A DNA stretch of 64,000 nt from Lineus longissimus (lineage: Eukaryota; Nemertea; Pilidiophora; Heteronemertea; Lineidae): contig NC_088310.1 of the NCBI RefSeq assembly GCF_910592395.1, positions 22,895,491 to 22,959,490 on the forward strand. Reading direction: 5' to 3'. This document shows, one piece after another, positions 56,816-64,000 of this stretch. The position numbers were made by a program, and so were the translations under genes. Within the stretch, counting starts at the first letter, position 1. Each line of letters begins with the position of its first letter. Below the pieces are notes generated by a model. It had not been told where the DNA came from and searched no databases. It saw only the letters and a program-made list of their open reading frames with translations.

Positions 56816-59800
56816 TCTGACCTTCGCTGTCTGATCCCTCTAAGTGCGTCACGAGACAATGGTCTTTAGCAAATCATATCAAAAGTTACTGAACTCAAAA
56901 TCAAATAATGGCACACGTTCAACAAAGAGAGCAGCTGGTTGAAGCACTTTGTAAAAAAGTGTCAAGATGCGGTTAAGATCGTATTTTGAGGTAATCCATG
57001 CATTCTTGTGCAATCTTGCAAACTTTCGGGACTGGTAAAATATCTCATAACGACGGTTCCGGATTTTGCTTCACTTGAGGCTGTGTTGAGGGAGGTTTGA
57101 CATTATCATAGATGTTTGCTCTCCGTCTGAAGCAACAGACAGACATGTCAGATGAAAGGCATTACCTCCTGGAAGAAAAGACGAGGTTTATATCAGTCTT
57201 TTGGTAACCGTTTTCTGTCCGCACTATAGGTGGCACTTTGTTTATTGATTATGAACTGTGTGTCCCTTCTAAACAATTCAAACACTCTAAAAACTGATGA
57301 AATTTACTTTTCTAAACTATGTAAGTTAAAATGGGTTTGCGTAATTTCGAAAATACGTTTGGAATCAGGTATTGGCTTAGCCTACCGTTACAATTTTTCA
57401 GTTCAGTTACGCCATTCTCTCCAAGATGATAATAATGCCTTCCTGCTGGATCTTAGACTTAAAAAATGTAATCCTGTCCGTATGAAATCAAAATTGTTTG
57501 CTACCCCCATAATGTTTTACAGCCAAAAGGTAGTGATTTGCTTGCCTTTTCAATTCAGTGTTGCATCAGTGAGCACACTATCTAAGAGACACTGGTTTAT
57601 TCAATTCCATTTCTTTTATTTCATCAGCTTCCTTTCAACCATCTCGAAAAAAAAGTTAGCCTTAAACTAGGTTTCAGGCAATGTATTATCTTCAGAGAAG
57701 AAAAACGAAACTGTTATTCTGGTGAATTTTTGAAAAAGTTACAGTCATTGTGATGAATTAGTTAAAAATGTAACTTTTCAAAAGTTCGAAATTTCAGTTT
57801 CTGTTCGATTTTTTGCTGATGCGTAACGTTGGTAATTGCTGTTTCGAATGATTTCCCTGGAGATGCTAAACATGAAATAATTTACTTTGGAACTGAATAA
57901 ATGTCTCAGGGGACTGTTTATTACGCCATTTAGATACCTCACGCAACAAGTCTCCACTGAAACTACCTCGTGCGGAAATTGTTGTACATGTATTTGTCTC
58001 CACACTGGCATCTTGACACACAAGGCTCTGAGATTGTTAAGTCCCATTAAGCTCAAGTGCCTCACCAATGAGTGAGTTTTGTCACTGCAACATGCAACAG
58101 AGTCATGACAACATGAGGTTTGTGGTTGGAATGCAGCCGCCTATTGGTTATATTTTCATCGCTCTGTCGTAGGTTGTAGCAACACAAATCACTTATCTGT
58201 GCGGTGCTTCTGGGAGTGCATGTCATCAAGGTAGAGATGCCACACTGGTAAACTTTGCTTTGCTGGGTCAACATGCATAACATTTGAAATCGAGTGATAC
58301 TGACCAGAGTTAACCCAGAAGACAATGGCAGTATTCATCAGAACTAACAAGAGAGTCTGGCAAAATTTGTGAATTTTCTCAAGGTGGTGGTACTGCAATG
58401 CTTTCATCAAAACACCTGGATTTAATGGGGTTTAATTTCTATTGATCATTCTCCACAAACTGTGATAGAAGATGAAAGATTTCAAAACAAGATTTCTATT
58501 ATCAACGAAATAGAAGATTATGTGAATTTCTGCCCCAAAAAACATGTATGATGGAAGGTCACAAACAGGTCAAATATGATTATGTAGTAGATCGTGATGC
58601 AACAATGCTACCAAAGTTTGTTGTTCATTGCGGAAGTGCTTGTACAGTTCGCTGCACTAACTATCACAACAAAGACAACGACTTTCATTTTCTATTATTT
58701 GCTTATGAACCTTCATTGTGGTAACACTATGCCTCCAAGGGAGAAACAAGCTCCCGAATGCAACTCCTATTATAAGTGATAAGGCGCTTTATTGTCCCCT
58801 CTCAGCGACTGATATTTGTCCTTTCATGTACCGCCCAGAGCATTTGTTCTTCTGCCTTTGCCGCCTATTCTACTTTCTTTGCCGCCAATGCAAACTTCCT
58901 AAAGGTGGTCCTTCATTATGAATGCAATAACCCCATTCTACCTCTTTCATTTTGCCTGATTTATGATTAGGATGTTGTCCTTTTCTTTCAAGGTTTTTAT
59001 CAGTAGAAAATCTTGAGACATGTTGACTGTAACTCCCTGTTACTATATTCATGTTGTAGGGTTGTTCTTGGAGTTCTACCAAAGATTGGCAGAAGTTGGA
59101 ACAGAGTTTCTAGATTTTGCAGATAACTGAGTTCGGTAGCAAAATCTGGTGTGCGCATGCATAACCAGGATATCTAGAAATTTTATTCTAACTTCGGCAA
59201 ATTGTGATACTGTCTCTTTGATGACAGAATAGGATTTTCAAATGTGACATCAAGCCTGCACAATGAGAAAAACACCTTGGAAGGGAGAATTCATAGGGTT
59301 AACACATTTGGGATGCAGAAGCAAACGTGACCTTCTTGACCAGATCAGTTCCATAAATCATGCCATTTGACCATCTTCTTGTTGTAGACATGGCCAACTC
59401 ATCTGTTTTCTATTCTGTCAAACACCATCTTACATTGAGTACCTGTCTTCTACACCCGAACCTTTCTTCAATTTAACTGACCAGAACCCTTTTGATTCAT
59501 TGACTTCCCTCTTCCGTGTATACAATTAGACCCTTTCCATGAAAGAGGCGGTCAAATATTCCTGCCCTGGTCATTCAGTTAGACCCAAACCCTGTATAAA
59601 AGAATCCTTCCCCGGTCATCAGGCATTGATTTGGGAACCTTATTTTCCACACTATTTGACCAGAGGTAAGAATGAGGGTCAGCGGATTCCTTTCATGGTC
59701 ATTCAGTGACCTGTCCGTGACAAAATGCCATCCTCCCAACTGATTCTGGCCCTCTTCTCATGCTGCAGGACAGGGCAGTTATCTTGTCATGGTAATAACA

Positions 59801-60129
59801 ATGGGATATTCCAGTAAATTTGTTCTGTTGGGGTATTTAGGAAGATTTATTTCACCCAAGGGCTGGGGATCTTCTTCTACCTGAGGTCAAATGTTGGAAT
59901 CGGCCATGATCAAACAGAATTTTGAAGTGCTGTTGAAGGAGCCCCAAAAATTCCATCGGCTGAATCGAACCATCCTCCAGAGTAGCCCAACTCCGTGCCT
60001 CGAGTCACTGTGTATTTCAGTTTTGAAGGTTAGGTTTCAGGGGTTTTTCTTTTAGATGGTAATAATAATACCAATAACGATAATACTATAACTCTACCTT
60101 AATGAATAAATAAAGCAATACATGTAGAG

Positions 60130-60222
60130 AAAAAAAAAACCCGATCGATCGGGATGTGAACTACTGACAACCTGGTTGTACGTCCAACACTTTTACCACT
60201 GAACCATCAAGGCTTTCACGTT
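60130..60222 (-). mobile_element. tRNA-derived SINE-like copy
   Basis: On the minus strand it reads GCCTTGATGGTTCAGTGGTA (box A-like), a GTTG...CAAC anticodon-like stem, and AGTTCACATCC (box B-like), then CCCGATCGATCGGG and a T-run. The acceptor strands do not pair properly, so it is a retroposon or tRNA relic. Confidence 0.5.
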
Positions 60223-63200
60223 AGGTAGAAGATTTTTTAGCCTATAAAAATCATGTGATGTCAAATTCGACAATCAAACAATTTATACTTCCATGCTTTC
60301 AAAGCAAGAAGTACATGTACTCATGCAATAGGCCCTTTTGTATTAACTTAATTAAAAGATGCAGGGATCCCAAACCGGGCCTGGTTCTTCAAAACAAATG
60401 TTGTCACCAATGATGGCTTTGACTTAATACGGAGCCGTTAACTGTAGGAGATAAGTTAAGTTATCACCGGCGTTAGTGGCAAAGTTTGTTTTGAACAAGC
60501 AGTTTGTCTGGAATTTAAAAATGGAAACTACATGTAACTATATCCTTGCAGTTTGGTTGAGGTATTACAAACTTCGAAAATAAGTTATAGAACATGTCGT
60601 TCTGGTAGTCCTATCAGTTTTCCTTTCTGATCAAAAGGGTTCAGCATGAGGGACTCCATCCTAATCTGTGGTCATAACTAATAACAGGCAGGAAATATGA
60701 AAGATGAAACCCTTGAAAGGGGACAACAAAAAGGGTAACAATAGGAAGAGCCCGAGTGAAGCTTAATGACCTTATAAGCCGTATTCTGCCTGAAAAGGAG
60801 TTGAGGGTATGAGGGGTCAGTGAGCCTGTACCACATAATACACCATAAGCAGGAAGTCTGAAAGATGATAACTGGTTTAAGAAAGGGTCTGGACATTCCT
60901 AAGAAAAGGGTCTGAAGCAGGTACAATCAAAACAGTGCCCTTATGGTGGTCCTTCTTCATAAAAGGGCTGTAGTGGAAAGGGTTCAAAGAAACCTTCCGG
61001 AAATCTTAATATTGTTCTTTGGGGAATAACCGGTAGGTCATTAATTATGGTCCACAGACAAAATAGAAGGGTCCAAAAGGCTGTTTGACCTCTTAACCTG
61101 GTTACCTGTAAAGCGATATTTCCTAATGAAAGTTTACGGTTTATCTATCGTGCTGTGATTGTTTGAAAGATTATGACCCTTTCAATAAGTGAGTGTAATC
61201 CAATTCAATTCTGTTTTATTGCAAAGGGTTTTCCATTGTTCTTCCTCCCCCTTTGTGAGGCCCCTAGTCTGGCAGTTGTTTGAGGGACAAATGATGATGA
61301 TGGTAGACCCTTTACACCTATAATTCCTTTAGACCATATGGCTTCTTGGTAAAGAGGGTCAAAAGCAACACCTGGTCGGTATTGTTGAACATTCCATTAT
61401 CTTTCCTATTTCATAATTCTTCTTTTGATGTCTTACTTTTACTTTTCATTCAGGATTGTATCATTCGCAAACTACCATTTGAGAGGAAGCATAACTTTTG
61501 TTGGATTATTGGCACCCCATGATGTCAACCTGTCAGGAGAAAGGCACTGGCATGCCTAATCATGAATTTGACTGAAAGACTTTCCTTCCGATTATTTTGC
61601 CATGATCATCTTTCTCCACGAAACAACACAGAGATGTTCTTTCGTAAGTCATTGGGATGCTGAAATGTGGCGTCTGAACCAAATTGAGTCCACTGTGTTA
61701 TCCAAAACTGTGCTTTAGTGTGGTTTTCAAAGTCGGTTGTAGACTTCTTTCAGCCAGATGGCATGTTTTCTACAATAACACTTTGACCAAATCTTCCAGT
61801 GAGTTGCTTCTAAGAAATAGTAACTCTCAAATTAGGATATAAGGTAAAGAAAATTCGACTTAGCATTTGACCTATATCTATTCACTCGATTGACCTTTAC
61901 TGAAGTTGATGATGATTACAACTTACAAATAGCTTTGGAAGAAAAGGGCTTACTACAAATGGTTAACGAAGAAAAGGCTTTACTATCCTGCCTGGGGAAA
62001 AGTGACAAATGTGCTGACAGCCCATCTATTTTGACTTGTCATCTGGCGTCCTGTACCTAGTCGTGATCTTAGGGACCCTCTGGCCTGCTGGGCAGTTTTC
62101 CACATGAATAGCATTCCCATAGAGTACCTAACCTGCCTTGGTGATCATATGGGTCAATCATTGCGTGCTTCATTTGCGATGTGGACAGCGCTAAACACCA
62201 GACTGTCATTTGGAATGCACCACGTTAATCCAAGGTTTTCCCCTGTGGTGATGCTAGAGGGAGTTTCAGTATCATTGATCCCGGAGTTCTTGGGATGTAA
62301 AGTTCGAAACAGTAGATTATTGAGGCTGAATACCAGAGCTCATTGGATTCTGTGTGGAGAAGAGTTCCAGATTAGCACAGGGACCAGAAGGCTCTCAATT
62401 GATGTGCACTGCAAGGTCATTGACCTGAGCCATGCCAAGGGCAAATGCATCAGATGATGGCTTGAAGTTAAGAGTTTGAACCTGGTGCAGGTGTTTTACA
62501 AACTGGCCATGCACCAGAAGCTTGGTCGATGCCTTAACGACGTGGCCTTTGGGATTTGAATACCATTTGGGTGTTTGAATACACCATACGTTGCTTCTGG
62601 AAAACATTACATGATCTGGGATACTTCTACCAATGCAACGATTTTAGTTTCCCAGTGGATTTCCAATCATGAGGAAATGTCGTCAAAATGTGACAGATTT
62701 GAGTAATTGTTGCTTTCTGGTCCTTGACCCAACCGTGAAGCATTGGCACGTGCGCCTTCCTTAAGATTCCATGGCTCTTGCTTTTCTTGCCACTGTCTCT
62801 GTTGCATGAGAAGCGTGTGCCCCTCTCTGGGATTCTGACCCAGAACAAAAATCCAACTGTTATAAAATTGGCTCTGTCAGCTGCCGATCAGAGTATTATC
62901 GTTTGTTGGTGACAAGAGGGTCGTGTTCCTATTCATCAGTTATTGAGTGCATTAGAATTTTTTTATGAATGAAATCGGCATGAATGGACGTTAGATTTTT
63001 CTGCCGATGGGGAATAGTTTTGACACTGGTGCTGTCTGAATGATCCGTATTTTGATATTCTGGTGTTATTGTTGGCATGTAATGTGACCTTGGAAGCCAT
63101 AGGCCAACCATGTTAAGGACCTCCCCTGCTAGTTTGGACAATAAACGGCAGTGCTTTTTCTGCCTCAGTTCTTTATTGTCCAGTCAGACTTAGAGAGGGG

Positions 63201-64000
63201 CTGTCCTGTTCTCACCCGTTGCTCGAGCACAAGACCAACGAATCACTTTCTTTTTTTATCGGGGCATGATTTTTTTCCGTCTTTGTGAAGTGCTTTTTCT
63301 TTCCTTTGTGCGGATTCCTTTTTTTATCAGCAAATAATTGCTTCAACCTCCCATGCAATTGAAAAAAAATATGTGTTTCCCTGGGCTGTAGACTAGAGGA
63401 CAAGAATCGCATGTCGATTTTTGATGACGGGTTGATAACGGGCTACAGTTTGCCTTCAGCTAAATATCAGTCATTCTTATCTTCATATGCCTATTTGTAC
63501 ATTACTTTGAATCAAATTCGCCATAAGCTTCGACCTAGGCGGTATTTTCTGAGAGTCTACTTGATAACTTAAGAAATTGTTTGCCGAAATTTGAATTTAG
63601 AGACCCTTGGCTATGTCTGAATCACTTATGTCATTATCTGTCTGCCTTGCTTGATAGCTTTTGGCACGTTTGATGACCGAATAAAATACCTTACAATGAC
63701 ACTCAGACACTTTTTAATTCTTTAAGTGTGGCCATTTTCTCTTCAAACAGGAAATGGATGTGCTCTGGTGATCGCAGTCTATTGCCTTACATGACTGCAT
63801 ATTTGAGATTTTACTTTGCATAAAAGTTGATCAATATCCTTCAAGGCTGAGAAGAAGTCCATATTTCTTCTACTGTAACAATGAAAAAAGTTAGCAATCT
63901 TATCTTGCCCTCATGAGGTCTTCATTATGTGGAAACTAGATGTACTGTATCGCCCTGGTCGAGGCATTATTATCACAGTCGATAACTATTACCAGCTATC

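Larger units (their letters stand above)
39071..64000. other. About 25 kb without supported coding exons
   Basis: All ORFs here are short (up to 146 codons) and none has recognisable domains, exon-like splice borders or a protein-like companion on the same strand. Visible structures are a TAATTA motif duplication (42718-42766), a short duplication (46609-46709), a heptamer repeat (47423-47450), a 122-bp duplication around CACGTG motifs (55296-55512), a diverged duplication near 52.3-52.6 kb, degenerate repeats around 59.4-59.7 kb, and a SINE-like copy (60130-60222). It may be intergenic or a long intron of a gene whose exons lie outside the window. Confidence 0.55.

Noticed and set aside
57230-57670. 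146-codon plus-strand ORF, the longest in the gene-free region
   Set aside because: No recognised motif; Phe/Ser/Leu/Lys-rich as expected for translated AT-rich non-coding DNA.
62104-62457. 117-codon plus-strand ORF near the right end
   Set aside because: No recognisable domain and no splice-flanked structure; cannot be distinguished from chance.

Overview
The window is animal genomic DNA: genes are split into many short GT-AG exons, introns carry tRNA-derived SINE-like copies and hairpin elements, and the motif ACATGTA recurs throughout. A multi-cysteine-cluster (protostome-type) Toll-like receptor together with the ACATGTA-rich background suggests a lophotrochozoan (mollusc, brachiopod or a relative). 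The exact species cannot be read from the sequence.

Layout. (1) 1-1856 is an intron, or sequence upstream of the visible exons, with a long foldback element. (2) 1857-9246, + strand: the 3' part of a KIF26-type kinesin-like gene in eight exons, from the C-terminal part of the motor to the stop codon. The 5' exons lie outside the window. (3) 9247-16814: KIF26 3' UTR and intergenic DNA with several hairpin elements, a short tandem repeat and one unrecognised protein-like ORF. (4) 16815-28415, + strand: a complete 20-exon gene (953 aa by my splicing, frame closed throughout) with N-terminal ankyrin repeats and a C-terminal GH20 (beta-hexosaminidase-type) fold. Its GH20 catalytic Asp-Glu position appears to read Arg-Met. 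(5) 28543-32016, - strand: a Toll-like receptor whose coding sequence is one exon. It converges tail-to-tail with the ankyrin-GH20 gene, and its likely poly(A) signal abuts that gene's stop codon. (6) 32.0-34.5 kb: intergenic DNA with a SINE-like copy and a Tc1/mariner-style hairpin element. (7) About 34.5-39.1 kb: a large degenerate array of units of roughly 65-90 bp. (8) 39.1-64.0 kb: about 25 kb with no coding exon that I can support. It holds a 20-bp tandem duplication of a TAATTA-type homeodomain motif and four copies of the 10-mer CCCACGTGCC within 2.3 kb.

The three genes do not form an evident pathway. KIF26-type proteins are microtubule-linked signalling scaffolds, and the TLR is an innate-immune or developmental receptor. 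The ankyrin-GH20 protein has no visible signal peptide or membrane segment, so it is predicted to be intracellular. The best candidate for a poorly described system is this ankyrin/GH20-like putative pseudoenzyme. The megasatellite-like array and the unrecognised ORF near 14.4 kb come next. All exon joins were done by hand from splice consensus, phase and protein similarity known to me; no database search was run.
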